64,000 nt of DNA, from the NCBI GenBank assembly GCA_012103375.1, contig WLWX01000001.1, positions 3,514,492 through 3,578,491 on the forward strand. Direction: 5' to 3'. Made by a program: the position numbers and the translations under genes. This stretch comes from Paracoccaceae bacterium. Its GTDB lineage: Bacteria; Pseudomonadota; Alphaproteobacteria; Rhodobacterales; Rhodobacteraceae. A model generated the notes under the pieces. That model made no database searches. It worked only from the letters and a program-made list of their open reading frames with translations, and was not told the origin of the DNA. Below are positions 30,211 through 39,800 of the stretch, one piece after another; the stretch's first letter is position 1; each line of letters begins with the position of its first letter.

Positions 30211-30405
30211 CGAGTTATTGAGAGATGGGCCAGTTAGGGCTGGGCCCAATCAGAAGTGTTTATCCCCGGCTTCTACCCCGGCGAAACGGTCCCTCTGACT
30301 GTCCTCACACGCATCTCCAAAGTCACTCTTGACACTGGACCACCTCCTTTCAGTTGTTACCGATAAGCGAAGGTTGTCCCCAGATGTTGCGTTTGTCAAA
30401 GATTT

Positions 30406-31026
30406 TTACGCAACACGTGCGGTCAATATCCCGACAATGATGCGGAACGGTATCAGCGCCGCCAGCGCCAGCGCCAGCTTCACACCCCAGTCCGCCACGG
30501 CGAGGCTGACCCAAAGCGGGGCGTCGGGGCCAACGCCCAGCAACGGTAAAACCTCCCCCGCCCAGGACACATCATTGCCCGGTTCAAGGACCGTCAGCGC
30601 GGCGGAAAAAGCAATCGTAAAGAAGATCGCGGTATCAAGGGCTGAGCCAATCAGAGTCGACACCAAAGGCGCCCGCCACCACGCACCACCACGTAACCCA
30701 TTGAAAACAATCACATCGACCAGTTGCGCGGTCAGGAACGCCAAGCCCGAACCCAGTGCGATACGCCAGGTCACCAGCGGCCCGAACTCCCCCGAAATCT
30801 GCGTGCCGATCAGGGAACAGATGATCCCCACACCGAACCCCGCCAGCACCACACGGCGTGCATTGGCGGCCCCGTAAACCCGGTTGGTGATGTCTGTCAC
30901 CAGGAACGCCAACGGATACGTGAACGCTCCCCAGGTCAGCCATTGGCCGAACAGAAACTGGACGAGGATGTTAGAGGCCACAACAACGGCGGCCATGGCA
31001 AAAATGCCGGGCAGAAGGCGGGTCAT
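30406..31026 (-). CDS. VUT family (YhhQ-like) queuosine-precursor transporter
   Basis: A 206-residue inner-membrane protein with about six hydrophobic segments. The family hallmark 'YPLAFLVTDITNRVYGAANAR' is present near residues 38-58, followed by 'LAFLTAQLVDVIVFNGLR' and 'SALDTAIFF'. YhhQ homologues import queuosine precursors (preQ0/preQ1 or queuine). The start at 31026 (MTRLLPG) is chosen because the 63-residue upstream extension is Arg/Cys-rich and unrelated. No preQ1 riboswitch was recognised in the 90-bp leader. Confidence 0.88.
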   Translation of the reverse strand: MTRLLPGIFAMAAVVVASNILVQFLFGQWLTWGAFTYPLAFLVTDITNRVYGAANARRVVLAGFGVGIICSLIGTQISGEFGPLVTWRIALGSGLAFLTAQLVDVIVFNGLRGGAWWRAPLVSTLIGSALDTAIFFTIAFSAALTVLEPGNDVSWAGEVLPLLGVGPDAPLWVSLAVADWGVKLALALAALIPFRIIVGILTARVA

Positions 31027-31112
31027 GTCGATGTTCCGTTTTGACAAGGTCGCGGATACTTGGCCCCTTCGGGACGCCGCGTGATAGCCGCCGCAACCGG
31101 GTCGATCAACCC

Positions 31113-31997
31113 CTATTGATCCAACACATACTCGACAAACTCGGTGCGCTGGAACCAGTTGAAATTGTTGTCTGAAACCATGGTTAAGCGGATCGCACCG
31201 GCATCGTCCCGCCACACTGCCAGCCCTTCCAGATTGTCATGCGCCCGCACCCGGCTGGTGAAATGCACCCGCTCATCCACCGGCTGCCCGCCCGAGATGT
31301 CAAAGCTTCGCACCCGGCTGGCCAGCCCGAAGGGGCTGCGCACTTCGCGCTCCAGCAGATAGAACCGCCCGTCCGGCCCGATGTCGGCCCCCACCGCCAG
31401 AAACGCCCCGCGCCGCGGCAGCGAAAACGGCTGATCCCACGTGCCGCTGCGATACCGATAGATCGGAAACGGTCGCCTGAGCCGGCCCGAGCGTTCCGGC
31501 AGAGTATAAAGCACCCCGTCGACATCGATTGCCAGCGCTTCCAGCGACGAATTATCCTGCATCCCGGAAAAGTCTTCGTGGCGCGGGATCCAGGCAGCTT
31601 CCGAACCCGGCGAAGAATAGGTCCAGACCCGGTGAAACCGTTCAAAAGACACGAAAATCCGACCGTCAGCGCGAATCGCCAGCCCTTCGGCATCCCGGTT
31701 GAAAGCGGTGATCGGCCCACCATCCGTGGCCTTCATCTCGCGCCGCTCAACCTCGATCACGCCGGTGATCCGGCCCCCGTCGCGTTCAAACCGGCCGCTG
31801 ACCATCGTGGCGCGATCCGTCATCGCGGTGAAATTCAGCCCGTCATCGGAAATTTCCAGCCCGGAATACCCGCCATGACTTTCGACATCGCTGGTCCAGG
31901 TGAACTGAGACTCCAAACGCGCCTCTTGCGCCCCGGCGAACTGGCCAAGGCAACAGAATACGGCGGCGGCAATCAGTTCTGCAGGACGGATTCGCAT
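31113..31997 (-). CDS. exported esterase-like/phytase-like beta-propeller protein
   Basis: A 294-residue protein with a signal peptide (MRIRPAELIAAAVFCCLGQ, probable cleavage after AGA). The mature part matches the 'esterase-like activity of phytase' family: 'SGLEISDDGLNFTAMTDRATMV', 'NRDAEGLAIRADGRIFVSFE', 'LEALAIDVDG' and 'HDNLEGLAVWRDDAG' are repeated propeller-type motifs. It is secreted to the periplasm. The start lies 25 bp inside the mepA 3' end, so it is coupled to mepA. Substrate unknown. Confidence 0.8.
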   Translation of the reverse strand: MRIRPAELIAAAVFCCLGQFAGAQEARLESQFTWTSDVESHGGYSGLEISDDGLNFTAMTDRATMVSGRFERDGGRITGVIEVERREMKATDGGPITAFNRDAEGLAIRADGRIFVSFERFHRVWTYSSPGSEAAWIPRHEDFSGMQDNSSLEALAIDVDGVLYTLPERSGRLRRPFPIYRYRSGTWDQPFSLPRRGAFLAVGADIGPDGRFYLLEREVRSPFGLASRVRSFDISGGQPVDERVHFTSRVRAHDNLEGLAVWRDDAGAIRLTMVSDNNFNWFQRTEFVEYVLDQ

Positions 31998-32839
31998 TGC
32001 CCCGGCAGATCGGCCAGCATCAGTTCTTTGCGGGGCTTGGGAGGTTTGGCATTCGGGTCCGGCGGCGGTGGGTTCAGGATATTGCGCACCCATTCTTCAG
32101 CATCCGCACAGCCATCGCCAACGGGCGGCGCGGCCTGATTTTCGCAGTTTTTCGCGCCACGCGGACAGGACAGGCGCACATGGAAATGATAGTGGTGCCC
32201 CCACCAGGGGCGGATCTTGCGCAGCCACGACCGGTCGCCTTTTTCATCCTTGCACATCTGCACTTTGGCACCGGGAAAGATGAAAATCCGCGCCACGGCG
32301 GGATCACTGGCGGCCGCTTTCAGCAGTGCATGATGCTGAGGTGTCCAGTTGCCGTTCACATAGGCCCCGTTGGAGCGCCGCAGAGAAATCGACGACAGGT
32401 TCTCGCGGTCCTGACGGCTCAGCCCCAGGTCATTGGCCGGGCGCAGCCAGATGTCGATGTCCGGCCCGATCTGATGGCTGCGATGCCCGGTCAGCATCGG
32501 TCCGCCACGCGGTTGCGACATATCGCCGATATATAGGCCCTTCCACCCTTTCAGGCGGCTGGCCTTGCGGGACAGCTTCTGGATGTATTTCACCGTATTC
32601 GGGTGGCCCCAGTTGCGGTTGCGCGACAGGCGCATCGCCTGCCAGGTTGCCCCGGATTCGGGCAGTTGCACAGCCCCGTTGACGCAGCCTTTGGCATAGC
32701 TGCCAAAGGGCTGCGCATTTCGTTGTGAGCCATAGGGCATGCCGCCAAACAATTCCTTGGCAAGCGGTTCGGCCGTCACAGGCGCGGCAAGGCCGCAGAT
32801 CAGGGCCAGCCCAAGCAGGGCGCGGGGAAGGGTTGTCAT
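31973..32839 (-). CDS. mepA: penicillin-insensitive murein endopeptidase MepA
   Basis: A 288-residue periplasmic metallopeptidase cutting D-Ala-meso-DAP cross-links in peptidoglycan. It has a signal peptide (TTLPRALLGLALICGLAAPV). The zinc-binding motif is 'GHRSHQIGPDIDIWLRP' and the second motif is HxH in 'WGHHYHFHVRLSC'. It starts at 32839, overlapping the upstream MFS gene by 4 bp. A long in-frame extension upstream belongs to the MFS gene in another frame. The Pro-rich tail (NPPPPDPNAKPPKP) is a variable linker. Confidence 0.93.
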   Translation of the reverse strand: MTTLPRALLGLALICGLAAPVTAEPLAKELFGGMPYGSQRNAQPFGSYAKGCVNGAVQLPESGATWQAMRLSRNRNWGHPNTVKYIQKLSRKASRLKGWKGLYIGDMSQPRGGPMLTGHRSHQIGPDIDIWLRPANDLGLSRQDRENLSSISLRRSNGAYVNGNWTPQHHALLKAAASDPAVARIFIFPGAKVQMCKDEKGDRSWLRKIRPWWGHHYHFHVRLSCPRGAKNCENQAAPPVGDGCADAEEWVRNILNPPPPDPNAKPPKPRKELMLADLPGQCESVLQN

Positions 32840-34203
32840 TCGGTATCTCCCAACGGGTTGACCCAGACTAGCAGGATCAGGCCGATCAGGAAAAGCAGGA
32901 TCAGCGGCGATACGCCAAGCCTTGCCGATCCGGTGATATAGGTTGCCAGCCCGATCAGCGCGGGCGCCAGGAATGCCGTCGCCTTGCCCGACAGCGCATA
33001 AAGGCCAAACGCCTCGGTCGGGCGGGCCGGATCGGCGTGGCGCACCATCATCGAACGTGACGCCGCCTGAAGCGCCCCGCCCGCGCCGCCAATGACCGCG
33101 CCGCAGATATAGAACAACGTATCGGGCAGGCCGGATCCGGGCGGCAGCGGGATACCGAACAGCGCCTCTCGGGTCATGCCGACGATGATCGTGCAGACCG
33201 CGATCAGCACCAGAATGCAGGTCAGGATCACCGGTTTCGGCCCGAACGCCCGGTCGGCCCGCCCGCCGATCCAGCTGACAATCGCAGCTGTGATCGCCCC
33301 GACGATCCCGAATATGCCGATCTGGGTGATGCTCCAATCCAGCACCAGCGTCGCATAGACACCGCCGAACCCGTAAAGCCCGTTCAGCGCATCCCGGTAC
33401 ATCAGGGAAGAGCCGAGGTAGGCAGCCAGGCTCCGGCGCGCCTTCAGTGAAAATAGGGTCTGTTTCAGCCCGAGAAGCGCGCTGCGAATGGTGACCCGCT
33501 TGTTCGCGGGGGTCGCAGGTTCCCGCACCCAGGCGAAGAAGAAAGCCATGAACAAGACGAACCAGATCGCGGTGAATGGGCCGACAAAACGCGTGCCCTC
33601 GCGCGCAGCAGGGTCCAGCCCGAACAGCGGTGCCAGCCCGATTAGGGTGGTTCCGCTGGCCTGTTCAACGAATAGCAACAGCATGATCACCAATGAAACG
33701 ACACCACCCGCATAGCCCAGCGCAAAGCCCGAACCGGATATCGCCCCAACCTCATCCCGCGCGCCCAGATCCGGCAGAAGGGCATTGGTGAATATCGTCG
33801 TGAACTCCAACCCGATGAACCCGATCCCGAACGCCACTAACATCAGCGTCGCGGTCGACGCATCCGGATAGGTCCACCAAAGCGCGCCCGCGCCAATCAC
33901 ATAAAGCGCCGAGAACGCCCAGATCCACGGCATCCGCCGCCCGGATACGTCGGCAATTGCCCCAAGGAAGGGCGCGGAAAAGGCGACGATCAACCCGGCG
34001 ATTGTCTGACCCAGCGACCACATCGTCTGGGCGCGGGCGTCGGCGGCCCCCTCGGCCACCCCACCGGCCATCAGGCTGTCGGCAACGATGGCCGCGAAAT
34101 AGGGGCCGAAGATGAAGGTTAGCAACAGCGTCGCATAGGGCTGACTGGCCCAGTCGAACATCATCCATCCGAAGATGCGTTTTCGCTCGGAAATCTCTGC
34201 CAC
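32836..34203 (-). CDS. MFS transporter, UMF1/Atg22-like family
   Basis: A 455-residue membrane protein with about 12 hydrophobic helices. The opening 'FGWMMFDWASQPYATLLLTFIF' and 'LGAIADVSGRRMPWI' are typical of UMF1-family MFS proteins (Atg22-like). The UMF1 family includes amino-acid effluxers but no substrate can be given. It is the first gene of the MFS-mepA-phytase-like operon, with 4-bp and 25-bp overlaps, and diverges from yggT. Confidence 0.88.
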   Translation of the reverse strand: MAEISERKRIFGWMMFDWASQPYATLLLTFIFGPYFAAIVADSLMAGGVAEGAADARAQTMWSLGQTIAGLIVAFSAPFLGAIADVSGRRMPWIWAFSALYVIGAGALWWTYPDASTATLMLVAFGIGFIGLEFTTIFTNALLPDLGARDEVGAISGSGFALGYAGGVVSLVIMLLLFVEQASGTTLIGLAPLFGLDPAAREGTRFVGPFTAIWFVLFMAFFFAWVREPATPANKRVTIRSALLGLKQTLFSLKARRSLAAYLGSSLMYRDALNGLYGFGGVYATLVLDWSITQIGIFGIVGAITAAIVSWIGGRADRAFGPKPVILTCILVLIAVCTIIVGMTREALFGIPLPPGSGLPDTLFYICGAVIGGAGGALQAASRSMMVRHADPARPTEAFGLYALSGKATAFLAPALIGLATYITGSARLGVSPLILLFLIGLILLVWVNPLGDTE

Positions 34204-34322
34204 GCGCTGCCCCTTTGCCCCTGACTAACGTTGAACCAACCCGGTCGGCAATCACCGATCCGCTTGTCAGGACGCGCCGGGCTGCTTAGATGGCGGGGGA
34301 CGTTGATAAGGAAGCCCTGCGT

Positions 34323-34613
34323 ATGCTCTCGATCCTGCAAATCTTGTTGCTGATCCTCGACATTGTCTGGTTCATCATGATTGCCCATATCATCATGAGC
34401 TGGCTGATCAGTTTTCAGGTCCTGAACCTGCGCCAGCCGATCGTCGCGCAAATCTGGTACGGGCTGAACCGTTTGCTGGATCCGATCTATGCGCCGATCC
34501 GCCGGTTCCTGCCGGATATGGGCGTGCTGGATCTGGCCCCTTTGGTGGCGCTGGTCGCGGTTTATGCGGCGCGGATCATCATCACCAACAATATGGTGGC
34601 ACTGGCCTTCTGA
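34323..34613 (+). CDS. YggT family membrane protein
   Basis: A 96-residue protein with two hydrophobic segments ('ILQILLLILDIVWFIMIAHI' region and 'LAPLVALVAVYAARIII') flanking 'LNRLLDPIYAPIRRFLPDMG', the YggT signature. The start is taken at the ATG 34323; a longer frame from 34290 adds 11 residues. YggT proteins are linked to osmotic adaptation and cell division/septum functions in various bacteria, but the molecular role is unclear. It is divergent from the MFS gene. Confidence 0.88.
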   Translation: MLSILQILLLILDIVWFIMIAHIIMSWLISFQVLNLRQPIVAQIWYGLNRLLDPIYAPIRRFLPDMGVLDLAPLVALVAVYAARIIITNNMVALAF

Positions 34614-34720
34614 TCTGCGCAACGCCCGCGCAGAATTTCTGACCAAACTCCCCGCATCCGGTTGTCCCCGGAATCCGCATCTGCGATGATTCCGGCAAAA
34701 CAAGATGCAGGCCCCGTTTG

Positions 34721-36763
34721 ATGCCCTCGCCACAGGCGCTTTTATCCTCCGTTTTCGGCTTTGACGCCTTCCGCCCCGGGCAGGAGGAGATTGTGGAGGC
34801 CGTCACCGCAGGTCGCGATGTCCTTGCCATCATGCCGACGGGGGGCGGCAAAAGCCTGTGCTTCCAGCTGCCCGCCCTGCTGCGCGACGGGGTGACGGTC
34901 GTGATCTCGCCCCTGATTGCCCTGATGCGCGATCAGGTGTGCGCGCTGACACAAGCCGGGGTGCAGGCCGGGGCGCTGACCTCGGGCAATACCCCGGAAG
35001 AGGTTGACGCCGTGTTTGATGCCCTCAACTCCGGGTCGTTGAAGCTGCTTTATATTGCGCCGGAACGTCTGGCCAATGACGGCACGGTGCGGATGCTGAA
35101 GCGTGTCGGCGTCAGCCTGATCGCGGTGGATGAGGCGCATTGCGTCTCCCAATGGGGTCATGATTTCCGCCCTGACTATCTGCGCATTGGCCAGTTGCGC
35201 GAAACCTTGGGCGTGCCGCTGGCCGCCTTCACCGCGACCGCAGATGCCGAAACCCGCGATGAGATCGTCGCCCGCCTGTTCGCCGCACCGCCGCAGGTCT
35301 TTCTGCACGGCTTCGACCGCCCCAATATCCACCTGGGCTTTTCGGCCAAGAACAAACCACGCGAACAGATCCTGGGCTTCGCCGCCGCCCGCAAAGGGCA
35401 ATCCGGCATCGTCTATTGCGGCACCCGCGCCAAGACCGAAACCCTGGCCGCCGCACTGAGCGCTGACGGCCACACCGCCATCGCCTATCACGCCGGGCTG
35501 GAGGCCGAGGATCGCCGCATTGTCGAGACCCGGTTTCAGCGCGAAGACGGGTTGATCGTCTGCGCCACGGTTGCCTTCGGGATGGGCATCGACAAGCCCG
35601 ACATCCGCTGGGTCGCCCACGCCGACCTGCCGAAATCCATCGAAAGCTATTATCAGGAGATTGGCCGCGCTGGCCGCGACGGTGCGCCGGCCGAAACACT
35701 GACCCTATATGGCCCCGACGATATTCGCCTGCGCCGCGCACAGATCGACGAAGGCATGGCCCCGGCCGATCGTAAGACTGCTGACCACGGGCGCCTCAAC
35801 ACGCTGCTGGGCCTGGCCGAGGCGCTGGGCTGTCGGCGTCAACAGCTTCTGCGGTACTTCGGCGAAGATCCCGAACCTTGCGGCAATTGCGATCTGTGCG
35901 ACCGACCGGCGGATACCTTCGACGGGACGGTGGCGGTCAGGAAAGCGCTTTCGGCCATCCTGCGCACCGACGAACGGTTTGGTGCCGGGCACCTGATCGA
36001 CATCCTGCTGGGAACCGCGACCGATAAGGTCCGCCAATGGAACCACGATGACCTGTCGACATTTGGCATCGGCACAGAATACAGCCGCCCCCAGTGGCAG
36101 GCGATATTCCGGCAGATGATGGGCCATGATCTGGTCCGCCCGAACCCCGAAAAATTCGGCGCATTGCAGATGACCCACGCCGCCCGCCCGATCTTGAAAG
36201 GCGAAGATACGATCACCCTGCGCGCGGATTCTGTCGCACGACCGGTGCGCAAACCTGCCCCGAAAGCGCTGGTTGCCGAAGAAGACGCGCCGCTGTTGGC
36301 CGCGCTGAAAGCGCAGCGCCGCGCCCTGGCCGAGGCGCAGAAAGTTCCCGCCTATATCATTTTCACCGACCGTACCCTGATCGAAATGGCCGAAAAGCGC
36401 CCTGAAACCATGGACCAGATGGCACGGGTCGGCGGCATCGGCGCGAAAAAGCTGGAGCGCTATGGCGCGACATTCCTCGAAGTGATTTCGGGCCAGGCAC
36501 CGGCACCGCAGCACCCGGCCCGACGGGCGCTGAACGGGCGGGACTCCGGCGCGCTGTTTGATCGGCTTCAGGCAGCGCAGGTCGATCTGGCGCGCGGCAT
36601 GAACGGCACCGAAAAACCGCTCAGCTGTACGCATACGACATTGCGGAAAATCGCTGAATCGCGCCCTGACACGCTTGAGGCGCTGGCCCGGGTGCCGGGG
36701 ATGGGCGACCTCAAGGCGGACCGCTTTGGCGACGCGTTTCTGGCCGTGCTGGACGAGGTCTGA
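34721..36763 (+). CDS. recQ: ATP-dependent DNA helicase RecQ with two HRDC domains
   Basis: A 680-residue SF2 helicase. Motif I is PTGGGKSLCFQLPAL, motif II 'VDEAHCVSQWGHDFRP', motif VI 'EIGRAGRDG'. The RQC zinc cysteines are in 'CGNCDLCD'. The C-terminus contains two tandem HRDC repeats: residues about 525-590 ('KVPAYIIFTDRTLIEMAE') and about 605-675 ('EKPLSCTHTTLRKIAE'). Most RecQ proteins carry one. It acts in DNA repair and in processing stalled forks. ATG at 34721; a TTG one codon earlier is less likely. Confidence 0.95.
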   Translation: MPSPQALLSSVFGFDAFRPGQEEIVEAVTAGRDVLAIMPTGGGKSLCFQLPALLRDGVTVVISPLIALMRDQVCALTQAGVQAGALTSGNTPEEVDAVFDALNSGSLKLLYIAPERLANDGTVRMLKRVGVSLIAVDEAHCVSQWGHDFRPDYLRIGQLRETLGVPLAAFTATADAETRDEIVARLFAAPPQVFLHGFDRPNIHLGFSAKNKPREQILGFAAARKGQSGIVYCGTRAKTETLAAALSADGHTAIAYHAGLEAEDRRIVETRFQREDGLIVCATVAFGMGIDKPDIRWVAHADLPKSIESYYQEIGRAGRDGAPAETLTLYGPDDIRLRRAQIDEGMAPADRKTADHGRLNTLLGLAEALGCRRQQLLRYFGEDPEPCGNCDLCDRPADTFDGTVAVRKALSAILRTDERFGAGHLIDILLGTATDKVRQWNHDDLSTFGIGTEYSRPQWQAIFRQMMGHDLVRPNPEKFGALQMTHAARPILKGEDTITLRADSVARPVRKPAPKALVAEEDAPLLAALKAQRRALAEAQKVPAYIIFTDRTLIEMAEKRPETMDQMARVGGIGAKKLERYGATFLEVISGQAPAPQHPARRALNGRDSGALFDRLQAAQVDLARGMNGTEKPLSCTHTTLRKIAESRPDTLEALARVPGMGDLKADRFGDAFLAVLDEV

Positions 36764-36889
36764 GGCCCCCATCTCTGGCGGCAAGATGACAAATCCGGCG
36801 ATGCTGCGACTGCGCAATTGTCAGCGCCGCCCCGGCTGTGTCAGCATGCCCCCTGCGCCCAAATTGTCATTCCAGTTCGGAGTTTCGCC

Positions 36890-39800
36890 ATGTTCCCCCG
36901 CGTAATAGCCCTGATTTCATTGATGCTTTTCCCAATCTCCGCGATTGCCGATACCTGGCTGCCGGACCAACGCCTGGTCATCACCCGCGATCAGGATTTT
37001 GCCGGACGCGACATCCAGCAGATATTCGACACCACATATCAGGCCTGCCGCAATGCCTGCACGGCGGATGCGAACTGCGTTGCATTTACCTACAACACCC
37101 GTTCAAACGCATGCTTTCCAAAGTCCGAACTGACCGGAACCACGCCCTATGTCGGGGCCATCTCGGCCGAGGTGTTTGGCTATTCCGAAAATGTGATCAC
37201 AAACGCGGATGCCCGCGGTGCGGCTTTGGACTTCCTGTCCGAAGGGGATCGCAGCGCCGCGATCGAGGAGGTGCGCGCAGTTGCCGAACGGCACCCCTCA
37301 GGCCGTGCCAGCGTGCCGGAGCTTTTGCAGGGCGCACGGGATGCCCGCGCGCGCGGCGACCTGCCCGCGGCACTGCGGCTCACGGGTGCAGCGCTGGCGC
37401 AAAGCGATGCGCCGGACATCTGGGCCGATTATGCGCAGGTGCAGTTGATCCAGCCGACCAAAAACCGATCCGAACGCTTCAGCCTCAACCGGCGCGCACA
37501 GGCCGCGTCGATCAATGCCTATCTGCGGGCACCATCTGATCCGATGCAGGCCAATGCGCTGCTGACCCTGGCCACAGCGCTGGAAGCCAACGAACGGGGC
37601 CGTGACGCCCTGTTCGCACTGCGATTGGCGGCAGAGATCCAGCCGCGAGACGATATCGCCGAAGCGCTGGACGCGGCGATTGCGAAATACGGATTCCGGG
37701 TGACCGAAACGCGGGTGGACAGCGACAGCGCCGCGCCGCGCATCTGCGCCGAGTTTTCGGAACCGCTGGTACAGGCGGGCATCGACTATACCCCTTTCGT
37801 CGCGGGTGAGGTTGACGGCCTTGCCGTGCAGGCCGAGGGACGTCAGATCTGCCTCGACGGGGTCAGCCATGGCAGCCGCTATCGCGTGACGTTCCGCGCC
37901 GGAATGCCCGCCGCATCGGGCGAAGCGCTTATCAAGCCTGTGCAATTGTCCCTTTACGTCCGCGACCGCACGCCCACGGTCCGCTTTCAGGGCCGGGCCT
38001 ATGTCCTGCCCGCATCCGGGCCTGCCGCCGTGCCGGTGGAAACGGTCAACGCCTCGCAGGTGGATCTGACCCTGTTCCGGGTGTCTGATCGCAATCTGGT
38101 CCGGTCGGTCCAGAACGACCTGTTCGCCCGCCAGATCGTGCAATGGGAACAGCGCCTGTTTGCCGGTGAAATTGCCGAGGAAATCTGGAACGGCACCGGC
38201 CTGACCGAGAATGAGCTGAACCGCGATATGACCACGCGCCTGCCGGTCTCGGACATCGCCGGTGCGCTGGAACCCGGCATCTACGTGCTGCAGGCGGCGA
38301 TCCCGAAGTCCGACCCATACGACAGCCCGGCGGCAAGCCAGTGGTTCGTGGTGTCCGACCTTGGCCTGTCCACGATGAACGGTGTCGACGGGCTGCACGT
38401 TTTCGTACGCTCATTGGCGACGGCAAAGGCAAAACCCGGTGCAACAGTGACGCTTTTGTCCCGCGCCAACGCCGTTCTGGGGACAGCGGCGAGCGATGAT
38501 CAGGGCTATGCCCGCTTCGCACCTGCATTGTCGTCAGGCAACGGCGCTGCAGCCCCCGCCATGCTGACGGTCGAATCTGGCGACGATCTTGCCTTTCTTC
38601 CGCTGACCGACCCGGAGTTCGATCTGTCCGACCGCGGGGTAGAGGGTCGCGACCCTGCCGGACCGATTGACGTGTTTCTGGCCACCGATCGCGGCGCCTA
38701 TCGCGCCGGAGAGGTCATCAACCTGACCGCTTTGGCTCGCGACGGACAGGCCGAGGCCATCGCGGGCCTGCCGCTGACCGCGATCCTGAAGCGGCCCGAC
38801 GGGGTCGAATTCAGCCGCCACCTGTCGATGGATGGCAAGGCGGGCGGTCATGTCTTTCATCTGCCCACCACAGCCTCGGCGCCGCGCGGTGTCTGGCGAG
38901 TCGATGTGATGGGCGATGTCGACGCCGCACCGCTGTCCACGACCACGGTATTGGTCGAGGATTTTCTGCCCGAACGCATCGACTTCGACCTCGCGCTGCC
39001 CGGTGTGCCTTTGCGCGCGTCGGACGAGCCCCCGCTGAACGTCAGTGCAAGGTATCTGTTCGGCGCACCGGGTGCTGATCTGGCGGTGGAAGGCTTCGTG
39101 CGTCTTGGACCGGTGCGCGAACTGCCTGACCATCCCGGCTATGTTTTCGGACGACATGATGAACGCGCCAATGCGCAGCTCCAGTATTTCGACCAGGTCC
39201 GTACCAACGCTGCGGGCAATGCGATCCTGCCGGTGGTGTTCCCCGATGTTGATGCGGCGGGACGCCCATTGGACGCGCGCTTTACAGTGACAGTGTCCGA
39301 AGGCTCTGGCCGACCGGTTGAACGGGAAATTTCGACCCTGATTCAGCCGGAAACACCGTTGATTGGGATCAAGCCGCTGTTCGAAGACACGTTGCCCGAA
39401 GGCTCGGACGCTGCCTTCAACCTGATCGCTCTGGCCCCCGACGGCGGGGCGCAGGCCCTGCCGGTCCGCTGGACCCTGAACCGCGTTGAACGCCGCTATC
39501 AATGGTACAGTCTTTACGGAAATTGGGAGTGGGAGCCGATCACCACCCGCACCCGCATTTCCACGGGCGAGGTGGTATTGGGCGCCGATCCCGTCACGGT
39601 GACCGCGCCCATTGACTGGGGCGCCTATGAGCTGCGGGTCGAGGCACTGGCCGGGCCCTATGTTGCCAGTTCCACCGACTTCTGGACCGGGTGGTACGCG
39701 GCTGCCGATGCCTCGGCGACGCCCGACACGGCCGAGGTGTCGTTGGATGCCGCCGCCTATCGCCCCGGCGACACGGCGACCCTGCGGATTGTGCCGCGTT

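Noticed and set aside
30406-31215. preQ1 riboswitch before the YhhQ-like transporter
   Set aside because: The 90-bp leader shows no preQ1-I or preQ1-II consensus elements that I can recognise.
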